A DNA stretch of 64,000 bases from Clostridium algidicarnis DSM 15099 (GTDB taxonomy: Bacteria > Bacillota > Clostridia > Clostridiales > Clostridiaceae), in the NCBI RefSeq assembly GCF_002934235.1, contig NZ_PTIS01000002.1, positions 1 to 64,000 of the forward strand, in the 5' to 3' direction. This document shows, one piece after another, positions 35,908 to 44,779 of the stretch. Both the position numbers and the translations under genes were made by a program. The notes below the pieces were generated by a model. It saw only the letters and a program-made list of their open reading frames with translations. It searched no databases and was not told where the DNA came from. Each line of letters opens with the position of its first letter. Position 1 is the first letter of the stretch.

Positions 35908-37272
35908 TTATTTTATCTTTGCTCCAGGATAAAAATTAGGGTCATTAAAAAACTCATCTTTTAGTTCTTTTACTTCATGTCTCATTAATACAATTCCTAT
36001 CATATTAGGTATAACAACAAGGGCTAATAACAAATCTAATATAGAAAATAAAGATTCAAGAGAACCGACTGCTCCCCATATTATGGATATAATACAAAGT
36101 AGTCTAATAAACTTTGAAAATTTTAATCCAAAAAGTGATTCAGCCATCTTTTCACAATAAAATGTTATTACAATGATTGTAGATAATACAAAAAGTAGTA
36201 AGCTTATTGATATAATTATCCCACCTAAGTTATGACCAAATGCATTTTGAAAGACTAGTGCTGGCATTGAAGCTGCCTTATCTGCGGGTACTTGTTCCCA
36301 GATACCAGTAGTTAAAATTGCTAAGGCTGTCATAGTACATATTACAAGTGTATCTATTATCACTTCAAATACACCCCATAAGGCTTGACGAACTGGATGA
36401 TCTGTAATAGCTGCTGAATGCGCTATTGGAGCACTTCCCATACCAGCCTCATTTGAATAAAGACCTCTTGCCATACCCCACCTTATTGTTGAGGCTATAG
36501 CAGAACCACCAAAGCCACCTATAGCAGCCATAGGAGAAAATGCGCCTTTAAAGATCAAAGAAAATACATGAGGAAGATTTGAAATGTTCATTATAATAAT
36601 AATCATAGTTGCAATTATGAATATTAATGCCATAAAAGGAACCAATCTTTCTGTTACTTGTCCAATTCTTTTAATACCACCATATACTACTAGGGCAACT
36701 AATGATGCCATTACAATGGCTGTTATAATCTTTGGTATTCCGATAGTTTCTACAGTTTGACATACTGAAAGGGATTGTGCTGAAATAGATGGAATTATTT
36801 CAAGCATAAAAAAGAAGGAACACATCACACCTAATATTGGAGATTTTAATCCCTTTTTCAAATAATATATAGGACCTCCAACATATTCTCCTAGATTATT
36901 TTTTTCTCTATATTTTATGCCAAGTATAATCTCAGAGAATTTAGTAGCTTGTCCCAAAAGAGCAACTACCCACATCCAAAATATTGCTCCAGGGCCGCCT
37001 AAAGCTATTGCAACAGGAACACCTACGATGTTTGCAGCACCTACAGTAGATGCTAGTGCTGAACACGCTGCTTGAAAGGGGGTTATAGTACCTTCACCAG
37101 TAGGCTTTTTAAACATTTTTCCAAAGGTTTCCTTTAATATGAAAGGTAGATATCTAAATTGAAAAAAGCCTAGTGTAACAGTAAGGATAATACCACCACC
37201 TACAAGTAAAATTAGTAAGGGCGGACCCCAAATAAAATCTGAAATTTTACCTATGACTTCTAGTAAGTTCAT
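35908..37272 (-). CDS. Sodium:alanine/glycine symporter (AGCS family)
   Basis: The 454-residue protein has about 11 membrane helices and the AGCS signatures TPFQAACSALASTVGAANIVGV and GMARGLYSNEAGMGSAPIAH. It imports alanine or glycine with Na+ (some members use H+). The second ATG (37272) is preferred to 37281 because AAAGGGAG lies directly against the first. I searched the leader for a glycine riboswitch, which often precedes such genes in clostridia, and found none. The gene stands alone. Confidence 0.94.
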   Translation of the reverse strand: MNLLEVIGKISDFIWGPPLLILLVGGGIILTVTLGFFQFRYLPFILKETFGKMFKKPTGEGTITPFQAACSALASTVGAANIVGVPVAIALGGPGAIFWMWVVALLGQATKFSEIILGIKYREKNNLGEYVGGPIYYLKKGLKSPILGVMCSFFFMLEIIPSISAQSLSVCQTVETIGIPKIITAIVMASLVALVVYGGIKRIGQVTERLVPFMALIFIIATMIIIIMNISNLPHVFSLIFKGAFSPMAAIGGFGGSAIASTIRWGMARGLYSNEAGMGSAPIAHSAAITDHPVRQALWGVFEVIIDTLVICTMTALAILTTGIWEQVPADKAASMPALVFQNAFGHNLGGIIISISLLLFVLSTIIVITFYCEKMAESLFGLKFSKFIRLLCIISIIWGAVGSLESLFSILDLLLALVVIPNMIGIVLMRHEVKELKDEFFNDPNFYPGAKIK

Positions 37273-37503
37273 GTATATCATCTCCCTTTTATTTTATTAC
37301 TGATTAAGTACGATGGATTTGTTTTTGTATAATTAGATTATAGTAATTATATAAGTATACACCATAGTAGTGATGAAATATTGTCAATTAAACCTTGTTT
37401 ATAAAATAATATTATTAAGGTAGAAGTAAATTCATTTTGATTAAAGGATTATTTTTATAGTATATTATAGAAAAGTTAAAATAAGAATAATAGGCTAAAA
37501 TAA

Positions 37504-37550
37504 AAATATGGCAACTACTTAAGGTGACTTTTTAAGTAGTTGCCATATTT
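37504..37550. terminator. Strong hairpin terminator for the small leftward gene
   Basis: AAATATGGCAACTACTTAA pairs with TTAAGTAGTTGCCATATTT as a 19-bp stem with a 9-nt loop. Read leftward it is followed by a T-rich run, so it terminates the small gene at 37584-37751. Confidence 0.8.
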
Positions 37551-37583
37551 GGAGTATATAAATGTTAAAATTAAAGTAAAAAC

Positions 37584-37751
37584 CTAAGCTGTGAAGCTGT
37601 CGTAATAGCAACGACAATCGTTAGAGTCGTTCACATCATAAAATTTAGCAAGGCAATGTACGAAATCTTCTTTTGACATGCCAGATTCTTCTGCTAAATG
37701 CTTAACCTGATTTAATATTTCTTCGGAAATCTTAAAAGTACCGTTACTCAT
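37584..37751 (-). CDS. Small hypothetical protein with ribbon-helix-helix-like sequence
   Basis: ATG 37751 follows GGAGG at good spacing; the longer frame starting at 37787 has no ribosome site. The 55-residue product begins with a strand (GTFKIS), then two helices (EEILNQVKHLAEESG and SKEDFVHCLAKFYDV), as in ribbon-helix-helix DNA-binding proteins or antitoxins. The tail is acidic with CRCYY. A strong terminator follows. No toxin-like partner is adjacent. I do not recognise the family. Confidence 0.65.
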   Translation of the reverse strand: MSNGTFKISEEILNQVKHLAEESGMSKEDFVHCLAKFYDVNDSNDCRCYYDSFTA

Positions 37752-37787
37752 AAAAACATACCTCCAAAAATTTTTAATAATATACAA

Positions 37788-38034
37788 ATCCCTAATGAAA
37801 ATATACTATTTAACCATAAAAAAAGATATTGTATATCACATTTAAACGTTATCATATATATAGTATACTATATTAAATATAAAAATGCCACAAGTTTTAA
37901 AAAAATATGATCATGAAAATAAAAATATTATATAGAAACTTCATTAACAAAAAATAAGCGATATTAAAATTAAAATATGATTTAGCTAAAATTACCAGGA
38001 ATATTAATTTGTATTATGCACACAATATTATTAT
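37788..38034. other. AT-rich intergenic region between divergent small genes
   Basis: About 250 bp with no supported coding frame. It should carry the promoters of the leftward 55-residue gene and of the 15-codon gene to the right. Several near-palindromic AT stretches occur (for example ATATATAGTATACTATATT near 37854-37875), but none stands out as an operator. Confidence 0.4.
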
Positions 38035-38049
38035 AGAGAGGTGATTCCG

Positions 38050-38097
38050 ATGGAAAAAGATTTTAAGTATGATTATTTAGGCTTATACCGAAAATGA
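38050..38097 (+). CDS. Possible 15-residue peptide gene
   Basis: AGAGAGGTGATTCCG places a near-perfect ribosome site (AGGTGAT matches the 16S tail) six bases before ATG. The frame encodes MEKDFKYDYLGLYRK and stops at TGA 38095-38097; a strong terminator follows 34 nt later. A translated micro-gene with its own terminator could give a signalling peptide, a small regulatory peptide or a translated small RNA. It has no secretion signal. It is too short for statistical support from composition, so the case rests on ribosome site and terminator. Confidence 0.5.
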   Translation: MEKDFKYDYLGLYRK

Positions 38098-38130
38098 TTT
38101 TAAAGTCTCCATATATTCACTAATCTTGTG

Positions 38131-38165
38131 GCCAGGGAGTAGAAATATTCCCTGGTCTTATTTAA
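38131..38165 (+). terminator. Terminator after the 15-residue peptide gene
   Basis: CCAGGGA (38132-38138) pairs with TCCCTGG (38149-38155), followed by TCTTATTTAATT. No larger gene ends here, so the hairpin must serve the short transcript upstream. Confidence 0.75.
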
Positions 38166-38319
38166 TTAAATGTTTATAAAATATATATTTTAATATGATA
38201 CTTATTGTAGTAAGATTATGATATACAACAATAGAAAATTAAGTTTTAAAGGTGGTTAGATATTATAAAAAAATTCAAACTTAAAACTTAATAATATATA
38301 ATGAAAAGGAGAGTTCAAT

Positions 38320-39483
38320 ATGATAAATTTTAATTATTCAATTCCAACAAAAATATTTTTTGGAAAAGATCAGATAAATGTTTTGGGAGAGCAAATAAAA
38401 AATTATGGTTCTAAGGTTCTACTTGTTTATGGTGGTGGAAGCATAAAGAAAAGTGGACTATATGGTAAGGTTGTGGATATTTTCAATAAAAATGACATTA
38501 GTTTTTGGGAACTTCCTGGTGTAGAGCCAAATCCAAGAATAACAAGTGTAAGAAAAGGTGCAGAAATTTGCAAAGAAAATAATATAGATATTATACTTGC
38601 TGTAGGTGGAGGAAGTTCAATTGATTGTTCAAAAGTTATAGGAGCAGCTGCGTGCTATGATGGAGAACCATGGGACTTAGTTATAGATCCAAGAAAAATA
38701 AAAAAGGTTCTTCCAATTGCAAGCATACTTACATTATCTGCTACAGGATCTGAAATGGATGCAGGTGCAGTAATTACAAATTTAGAAACTAATCAAAAAC
38801 TTGGAACAGGTCATAAAGATATGGCTCCTAAGTTTTCGATTTTAGATCCAACAAATACATTTACTGTTCCAAAGAGTCAAACAGCAGCAGGTACAGCAGA
38901 TATAATGAGCCATATTTTTGAAGTGTATTTCAATAATACAAAGGGAGTTTATCTTCAAGACAGAATGGCAGAAGCATTACTTAAAACTTGCATAAATTAT
39001 GGACCAAAGGCCATGGAAAATCCTGAAGATTATGAAGCTAGATCTAACCTTATGTGGGCTTCAAGTCTTGCAATAAACGGTCTTTTAACTTATGGAAAAG
39101 AAACAAACTGGAGTGTTCACCCAATGGAACATGAGTTAAGTGCATTTTATGATATTACTCACGGTGTAGGGCTTGCAATATTAACACCACATTGGATGGA
39201 ATATGTTTTAAATGATGATACATTAAATAAATTTGTGGAATATGGAGTTAATGTTTGGAATATTGATGAGAATTTAGACAAATATGAAATAGCACATAAG
39301 TCAATAGAAGAAACAAAGAAGTTCTTTATATCTTTAGGTATACCTTCCACATTAAGAGAAGTTGGTATAGAAGAAGAAAAGTTAGAAGAGATGGCAAAGC
39401 AAGCAACTGTAAGAGGCAGTCTTGGTAATTTCCTACCTTTAGATTCAAAAGATGTATTAAGTATATATAAAGCAGCTTTTTAA
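38320..39483 (+). CDS. Iron-containing alcohol dehydrogenase (butanol dehydrogenase-like)
   Basis: This 387-residue group III dehydrogenase reduces butyraldehyde or acetaldehyde to the alcohol with NAD(P)H. The coenzyme loop GGGSSIDCSK is at 96-105. The metal ligands are D194 and H198 (GTADIMSH), H267 (SVHPMEHELSAFYDITHG) and H281. Overall it is closest in pattern to clostridial BdhA/BdhB enzymes. An AAAAGGAGAG ribosome site precedes the ATG. It is monocistronic with its own terminator. Confidence 0.93.
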   Translation: MINFNYSIPTKIFFGKDQINVLGEQIKNYGSKVLLVYGGGSIKKSGLYGKVVDIFNKNDISFWELPGVEPNPRITSVRKGAEICKENNIDIILAVGGGSSIDCSKVIGAAACYDGEPWDLVIDPRKIKKVLPIASILTLSATGSEMDAGAVITNLETNQKLGTGHKDMAPKFSILDPTNTFTVPKSQTAAGTADIMSHIFEVYFNNTKGVYLQDRMAEALLKTCINYGPKAMENPEDYEARSNLMWASSLAINGLLTYGKETNWSVHPMEHELSAFYDITHGVGLAILTPHWMEYVLNDDTLNKFVEYGVNVWNIDENLDKYEIAHKSIEETKKFFISLGIPSTLREVGIEEEKLEEMAKQATVRGSLGNFLPLDSKDVLSIYKAAF

Positions 39484-39525
39484 TAAAAGATTATAGAGTA
39501 AGGCTTATAAATATATAATAAATAT

Positions 39526-39562
39526 AAAAACACCTAGGATTAATATTATCCTAGGTGTTTTT
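39526..39562 (+). terminator. Terminator of the alcohol dehydrogenase gene
   Basis: AAAAACACCTAGGAT and ATCCTAGGTGTTTTT form a 15-bp stem with a 6-base loop and T-run. Confidence 0.88.
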
Positions 39563-39679
39563 AATGTGCATATTAATGGAATAATTGCAATATATTTAAG
39601 GGTGCCATATTATAGCCTATATTTAATAATGAATAAGCTTATAAAATGGGCAATGTTTAAATGGAAGGAGGTGAAAATT

Positions 39680-41503
39680 ATGACAAGGCTACAAGTAGTA
39701 AAAGCTATATCAGTGTTTTTAATAATGACGTTGGTGATAATGGGCACAAATACTTCTATACACACCAAAGCTTTAGAAAATAACGAATCCATAGAAGTTG
39801 ATAAAAAGTCCAAACTTTTATCTCCTTGTAATAGGGAATATGAAGTTGAACTAAATGTAAAAGGGAAACTTCAAAATATTAAACCTGTAGATACGGTTCT
39901 TGTAATAGATAGGTCAGGGAGTATGTACGGTAGTAATCTTAACAACGCAAAAAGTGCAGCTAAAGAATTTTCAAAAAAGATTATTTTAGATAATCCTAAT
40001 AATAGGGTGTCTATAGTAAGCTTTGGTAATTGGGGAAGAATTGATTTAGGACTTACAAATGACTTAAAGACTATTAATAGAGCTATAGATGATTTAATAG
40101 CATACGGGGACACAAATATTTATGATGGACTAGTAAAAGCTAATTCAGTATTATCTATAGCAAATAGGGATTCAGTGAAATCCATAGTGCTATTATCTGA
40201 TGGAATAGCAAATAGACCTTGGTATAATAGACCAATTCAAAATGCTATAGATGAAGCATCTAAATCTAAAAAAAATAACTATCTTTTATTTACTGTAGGG
40301 CTTTTTAGTGGAATGACCGATCCTGATAAAGAGACTGCTGTTAATACTTTGACTTCTATAGCTAATAAAGGTAATTATTATGACTCAACTTCAGAAGATA
40401 TGCTTACTGAAATCTATTTGAAGATAGCAAATTTAATTAACTTTGCAGCTAAAGAAGTTGTAGTTACTGATGTTTTATCTAAGGCGGTTAGAGAAAATTT
40501 TGATTTAAACCTAGGTAGCTTCAAACTTGATGGCGTAAGTATTCAGCCAGATGGAGCAGAAAACCGAATTTTATTTGATGCTAAGACAGGAACCATAAGT
40601 TGGAACTTAGGTACAATAGGTGAGGAGAGTAAAACCCTTACTTATGTTATTAAGGCTAAGGCTTCTTATGAAGGAAGTAAGGGTGAGTTTATTGATACAA
40701 ATGAAAATGCCAAAGTTAAATATCAGGATACTTTAGGTAATAATAAAGAAAAACTATTTCCAGTGCCTTATATAAAGGTTCCAGGTACTTTAACATCTAT
40801 TGCAGGAGATGACATGACTATATATGAAGGTGACAGTATAGTGCTAGGTGGAAACCCTGCAGCTACAGGTGGATTTGGTAGTGAAATTAATTGGACTACC
40901 CTTGAAGATAAAACTGTAACCTGGGACAAAGATAATTTAAATACTACAGGGAAATATAGCTATAAATGGTCAAGTAGAAATCCAGGTGAATCTACGTGGA
41001 TAGAATTTTCATCTCTTGAAAATCCAAAAGTTAACCCTTCAAATAGTACTGAATATAAGTTAGAAGTGAAAGACACCTTTGGAAAATGTATTGCTACTGA
41101 TGAAGTTACTATAACAGTTAAAAGAGTTGGGGAGGTTAAAGTTAAGGTTGTGGTTTTAGATGAAGATAATAAAGATATATCTGATAGTATAATAGATGAA
41201 TTTTATCTAAAAGCTGAGGGAATAAACAATCAAAAGTGGAATATTATAATGGGATCAAAGGAAGAAAAGATATACAAGGGCCTTGAACTAGGTGATTATA
41301 GCATATTACCTGATTATATATCAAAGTATTATAAGCTTATAAGTATAAAAGATATTTCAGGTAATGACATAACCTCCACAGGGAAGATAACACTGTCAAA
41401 TAAGAATAGAAAAGAAGAAGTAATAGTAACTCTTAAGATTAATAAGACAGGTGGATTTACAGATAAAGATATTATAGATAATGAATTTCCAGTGATTAAA
41501 TAA
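39680..41503 (+). CDS. Secreted vWA-domain protein of the fibre operon (BsaC-like)
   Basis: ATG 39680 follows AAGGAGGTGA; the frame upstream runs through the previous terminator and is not used. The 607-residue protein has a signal peptide (about 1-31), a vWA domain (about 70-265) with an intact metal site D77-R-S79-G-S81, Thr in YGDTNIYDGL and Asp in LLSDG, then DUF11/isopeptide-like and PKD-like domains. It has no sorting signal or C-terminal helix. It heads an operon with sipW and two TasA-like subunits, an arrangement like the bsaC-sipW-bsaA-bsaB locus of C. perfringens as I recall it. It may be the adhesive or capping subunit of the fibre. Confidence 0.82.
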   Translation: MTRLQVVKAISVFLIMTLVIMGTNTSIHTKALENNESIEVDKKSKLLSPCNREYEVELNVKGKLQNIKPVDTVLVIDRSGSMYGSNLNNAKSAAKEFSKKIILDNPNNRVSIVSFGNWGRIDLGLTNDLKTINRAIDDLIAYGDTNIYDGLVKANSVLSIANRDSVKSIVLLSDGIANRPWYNRPIQNAIDEASKSKKNNYLLFTVGLFSGMTDPDKETAVNTLTSIANKGNYYDSTSEDMLTEIYLKIANLINFAAKEVVVTDVLSKAVRENFDLNLGSFKLDGVSIQPDGAENRILFDAKTGTISWNLGTIGEESKTLTYVIKAKASYEGSKGEFIDTNENAKVKYQDTLGNNKEKLFPVPYIKVPGTLTSIAGDDMTIYEGDSIVLGGNPAATGGFGSEINWTTLEDKTVTWDKDNLNTTGKYSYKWSSRNPGESTWIEFSSLENPKVNPSNSTEYKLEVKDTFGKCIATDEVTITVKRVGEVKVKVVVLDEDNKDISDSIIDEFYLKAEGINNQKWNIIMGSKEEKIYKGLELGDYSILPDYISKYYKLISIKDISGNDITSTGKITLSNKNRKEEVIVTLKINKTGGFTDKDIIDNEFPVIK

Positions 41504-41517
41504 TAGGAGAGATATAT

Positions 41518-42087
41518 ATGGAAATAGATAAGAAAACACCGACAATAAAAACAATTTTAAATATAGTGGAAAATATAATAATTGTATTTTTATTATTAAT
41601 TACAGTAATTCTTTCTTACTTGGCAATATGTAACATTGGCAAAGATAAGCCACCAAGTGTTATGGGATATAGCATTTATATAGTTTTAAGTGGAAGTATG
41701 AATCCTAGCTTTGACACAGGTAGTTTAATTGTATCTAAAAGTACTCCTGTAGAAGATATCAAGGTTAAGGATGTTATAACCTTCAAAGATTCTAAAAGTG
41801 AAGATGCTACAACTCATAGAATTGTGGAAATTAAAGAAGATGACAATGGTGTTTCTTATATAACAAAGGGTGATGCAAATGAGGTAAATGATCCTAAATA
41901 TGTACCTTACGAAGATGTTCTAGGAGTTGTAAAGATGTCCATCCCTAAAGTTGGTGGGGGTATGAAATTTTTAAATGAAAAGATTGGAGTTTATATATTA
42001 GCACCACTTATAGGTGGGATACTGATAATACATGAATCCATAAAAATAATAAAAATTATTAAAAAAGATAAGAGCTTTAAAGAGTAA
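41518..42087 (+). CDS. sipW: Signal peptidase I, SipW (ER) type
   Basis: The 189-residue protease has a membrane helix at about 18-40 and a C-terminal one at about 155-180. The catalytic Ser60 is in VLSGSMNPSFDTGS and His100 in TTHRI; His instead of Lys is the mark of the SipW/ER type. GDAN (about 118-121) is the conserved box E-like loop. In Bacillus, SipW is dedicated to processing TasA and TapA, and here the two genes directly downstream encode TasA-like proteins. It lies 14 nt after the vWA gene. Confidence 0.93.
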   Translation: MEIDKKTPTIKTILNIVENIIIVFLLLITVILSYLAICNIGKDKPPSVMGYSIYIVLSGSMNPSFDTGSLIVSKSTPVEDIKVKDVITFKDSKSEDATTHRIVEIKEDDNGVSYITKGDANEVNDPKYVPYEDVLGVVKMSIPKVGGGMKFLNEKIGVYILAPLIGGILIIHESIKIIKIIKKDKSFKE

Positions 42088-42119
42088 ATATTAAAAATAA
42101 AAATTAGGAGGTATTCATT

Positions 42120-42749
42120 ATGAAAAAGAAATTAATAGCTAGCCTATCAGTGGTTACAATATCAGTTGCATTAATAGCAGGGGTAACATTAGCATGGTTT
42201 ACAGGAAATGCTAAAACTGATGCTAAGTTTAAGGCAGGTACAGTTGCTGTTGGAATAAAAGAAGGTGAAAAAGATGTGAATGGTGAAAAATTAGAACTAA
42301 TCAAAAATTGGAATCCTGGAGATTCTGACGTGTTTGATTTTGATGTTCCAAATCTTGGGACTAAAAAGGCATATGTAAGGGTAAAGGTTACTAAAATGAA
42401 CTGGGATAAGATGGGTGAAATGATTGGGAATGTAAAGTTAAGTCCAGACTCTAACTGGGTAATGGGAGAAACCAAAACAAATGAAGGTCAAGAACATACT
42501 TATTATTATTACAAAGAGATATTAGATGGAAGTAAAGATAAAGATGGTAATGATATGACAGCAGAGAAGGCACTTATGAAGTTAAAGGTTGAATTAGATG
42601 GAGAAGGAACTGGAAATGACTATCAAGGAGATACCTTTAATATGAAGTTAGATGTAGAAGCTATACAAGCTTCTAATGATGCAATATTATCTGCATGGAA
42701 TATTTCTGATGCAGTAAAAAGTGAACTAGAAGGATATAAAGCAAAGTAA
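42120..42749 (+). CDS. TasA/camelysin-like fibre subunit (BsaA-like)
   Basis: The 209-residue protein has a SipW-type signal: MKKKLIASLSVVTISVALIAGVTLAWFTG with the hydrophobic core running to the LAWFT site, followed by KTDAKFKAGTVAVGI, as in TasA, CalY and BsaA. The mature domain is a jelly-roll-like beta fold (NWNPGDSDVFDFDVPNLGTKKAYVRVKVTK). It carries the strongest ribosome site of the operon (AGGAGG) and is probably the major fibre subunit. An inverted repeat follows that could limit expression of the next gene. Confidence 0.88.
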   Translation: MKKKLIASLSVVTISVALIAGVTLAWFTGNAKTDAKFKAGTVAVGIKEGEKDVNGEKLELIKNWNPGDSDVFDFDVPNLGTKKAYVRVKVTKMNWDKMGEMIGNVKLSPDSNWVMGETKTNEGQEHTYYYYKEILDGSKDKDGNDMTAEKALMKLKVELDGEGTGNDYQGDTFNMKLDVEAIQASNDAILSAWNISDAVKSELEGYKAK

Positions 42750-42767
42750 TATTTAGATAATAGTATA

Positions 42768-42831
42768 TGACCATTATCGTACTAATAATATAATGTTGTA
42801 ATTAGATTTATATTAGAGGAGGTAATGGTCA
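42768..42831 (+). repeat. Inverted repeat between the two TasA-like genes
   Basis: TGACCATTA (42768-42776) is complementary to TAATGGTCA (42823-42831). It could fold the intercistronic RNA into a long-looped hairpin that lowers read-through or stabilises the upstream mRNA, setting the ratio of major to minor fibre subunits. No T-run follows. Significance is uncertain. Confidence 0.35.
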
Positions 42832-42886
42832 AATTTAGAATATAACTTAAGTATAGTTTTAAAATAAATCTAAAAAGGAGGGAGCT

Positions 42887-43429
42887 ATGAAGAAGAAAGG
42901 TGTAATTTTAACATTTACACTAGTTATAGTAACTCTTTTAATCATCGGTGCTAAGTTTAATACTGTGGCATATTTTACAGATGCTAAAGAAACTGAAAGT
43001 AGTCTTAAAGCGGGAACCGTAGATATAAAGATTATAGAAGAATTTAATCCTCCGGTAAAGGATATTCAGATAAAGAATATGGGTACAAAAAAGTCATATG
43101 TAAGAGTTAAATTAATACCGGTTTGGCAAGAAGAAATAAATGGTCAGTGGATAGATACCTCTTTAAGTTTAGAAAATGTAATTATTAATATGGGTGAAAT
43201 TTCAAAGGAGAAGTGGATTTTTTCTGAAGACTTTTATTATTATAAAGGTATTTTAGAATCAGGGGAAATTACAACTCCAAAACTTAATATTAATGTAGAT
43301 TATAAAGAAGATAATATTTCAGATTATAAAGGAAAGAGATTAAAATTAAGGGTTTATGCAGAAGGGGTGCAGTCATCTAATGAAATGTATAAAAGTATAT
43401 GGAATTTAAATTCCCTTCCATGGAATTAG
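42887..43429 (+). CDS. Second TasA/camelysin-like fibre subunit
   Basis: The 180-residue protein has the same kind of N-terminus (MKKKGVILTFTLVIVTLLII, then AYFTDAKETESSLKAGTVDIKI) and the same strand landmarks (IKNMGTKKSYVRVKLIP, AEGVQSSNE) as the preceding protein, but a shorter domain. It is probably a minor or initiating subunit processed by SipW. It lies 12 nt before the LPKTG protein gene and has an AAGGAGGG ribosome site. Confidence 0.85.
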   Translation: MKKKGVILTFTLVIVTLLIIGAKFNTVAYFTDAKETESSLKAGTVDIKIIEEFNPPVKDIQIKNMGTKKSYVRVKLIPVWQEEINGQWIDTSLSLENVIINMGEISKEKWIFSEDFYYYKGILESGEITTPKLNINVDYKEDNISDYKGKRLKLRVYAEGVQSSNEMYKSIWNLNSLPWN

Positions 43430-43441
43430 AGGAGGAGGATT

Positions 43442-44101
43442 ATGAAGAAAAATTATAAAATTGTTATAAAATTATTTATTTTAATATCTTTTTTTATGAT
43501 TGCACTTGTAAAGACCCAGGTATATGCACAGGTTATTGAATTAAAGAGTGATTCAAATGGACTTAATATAAGCTCTGAAGATTTATTTGATATTAAAGAT
43601 ATTGACCCAGGAGATATTGAAAGCTCTAAAATAACTATAAAAAACTCACAGGATAATAATATTAAGTTGTATTTAACCCATAAAAAAGACAGTGAAATAG
43701 ATATAGAAGGAGACTTATTTAAACAGCTTCAAATGACTGTGGATTATGATAATGAAGAATTATATAGTGGAAGTTTAGGCGACTTCTCAAAGGAAAACTT
43801 ATATTTAGGGGATTTTCGAAAAGGGGACAGTAAGGATATAGATATTGAGGTATATCTTCAAGGAGAAGAAACGGATAATAAGTATCAAAATAAATATATT
43901 AAGTCACAGTGGATATTTACAGCAAATGTAGATGAAAATCAAAAGGTTGAGCAGCCTAAGGAAAATAATATTTGGGGACTTCCTAAAACAGGCGGCATAA
44001 GTTTAATTACACTTTGCATAGCTGGTATAGTTTTAATACTAGTTGGAGTGGAGAAATTATTAACAAATAAAGAACAGATGAAACTAACTTCTAAAGATTA
44101 A
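43442..44101 (+). CDS. LPKTG-anchored protein of the fibre operon, candidate base subunit
   Basis: The 219-residue protein has a signal peptide ending near VYAQV, a single strand-rich domain of TasA-like appearance (FDIKDIDPGDIESSKITIKNSQ, DIDIEVYLQGEET) and a C-terminal LPKTG (about 181-185), hydrophobic helix and charged tail. As the only member of the operon with a wall-sorting signal, it could anchor the fibre to peptidoglycan, a role TapA fulfils differently in Bacillus. The anchor function is inferred. It is the last gene, followed by a terminator. Confidence 0.83.
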   Translation: MKKNYKIVIKLFILISFFMIALVKTQVYAQVIELKSDSNGLNISSEDLFDIKDIDPGDIESSKITIKNSQDNNIKLYLTHKKDSEIDIEGDLFKQLQMTVDYDNEELYSGSLGDFSKENLYLGDFRKGDSKDIDIEVYLQGEETDNKYQNKYIKSQWIFTANVDENQKVEQPKENNIWGLPKTGGISLITLCIAGIVLILVGVEKLLTNKEQMKLTSKD

Positions 44102-44142
44102 TAAAAACATATGATTTAGAAGCTGATTAAGAATGAAAGTTA

Positions 44143-44178
44143 AAAGGGACCTATATGCTTATTCTAGGTCCCTTTTTA
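44143..44178 (+). terminator. Terminator of the fibre operon
   Basis: AAAGGGACCTA (44143-44153) pairs with TAGGTCCCTTT (44165-44175), followed by further T residues. Confidence 0.88.
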
Positions 44179-44299
44179 ATTGTAGGTATATATTTATTAG
44201 TAAAGATATAATTTTATATGCTATAATATATTAAATATTATAGAGGCAAAAGTAATATTTAATATATTATAAATTAAGAAAATAGGAGTATATAAAGCA

Positions 44300-44779
44300 A
44301 TGAAAGAACTTAATATTGATTTAGATTTACTTTTAGAATCATTTTCAATTAATGAAGATGATCTAGGGAAGGAATATTTAGATACTAATACAGGTGAGGT
44401 TATCAACATTCCTTCTGAATTAGAGGGTATAGCAAAAGGAAGCTTTGAAGAATCAAAACTAGAAGAATGGCAAAAAGAATTACTAGAAGAGGCATTTAAA
44501 ATTAAAAAAGACAATAATGGTAGATACATAATTATACCTACTATTTCAGAAGACTATATAAATAATGTTATGATAAGTTTCGTAAATGAAAATATGGTTT
44601 CTAAAGATATTGAAGATAAGCTTAAAGAGGCTTTAAGTGGTGATTCAGCCTTTAGAAGTTTTAAAAGTGTATTATTTGAGAATCACCATGAACTGGATAA
44701 GTGGCATGAATATGAAGAGCATAAATTAAAAGACTATGTCATAAGTTGGCTCTTTAATAATAATATTCTAATAAAATAA
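44300..44779 (+). CDS. UPF0158 family protein
   Basis: The 159-residue acidic protein fits the UPF0158 pattern: an N-terminal segment with YLDTNTGEVINIP, a middle IIIPTISEDYINNVMISFV and a C-terminal FRSFKSVLFENHHELDKWHEYEEHKLKDYVISWL. The function of this family is unknown. An AGGAG ribosome site precedes the ATG, and a terminator follows the stop immediately, so it is transcribed alone. Confidence 0.8.
   Translation: MKELNIDLDLLLESFSINEDDLGKEYLDTNTGEVINIPSELEGIAKGSFEESKLEEWQKELLEEAFKIKKDNNGRYIIIPTISEDYINNVMISFVNENMVSKDIEDKLKEALSGDSAFRSFKSVLFENHHELDKWHEYEEHKLKDYVISWLFNNNILIK

Noticed and set aside
37273-37503. Glycine riboswitch upstream of the alanine/glycine symporter
   Set aside because: The minus-strand leader is AT-rich and lacks the conserved glycine aptamer cores.
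39566-39679. N-terminal extension of the fibre-operon vWA protein
   Set aside because: It begins at the end of the previous gene's terminator; ATG 39680 has a perfect AAGGAGGTGA and starts a signal peptide.
42820-42840. Five-codon frame after a GAGGAGG in the fibre operon
   Set aside because: ATG is only about two bases from the ribosome site and the peptide is too short to support.
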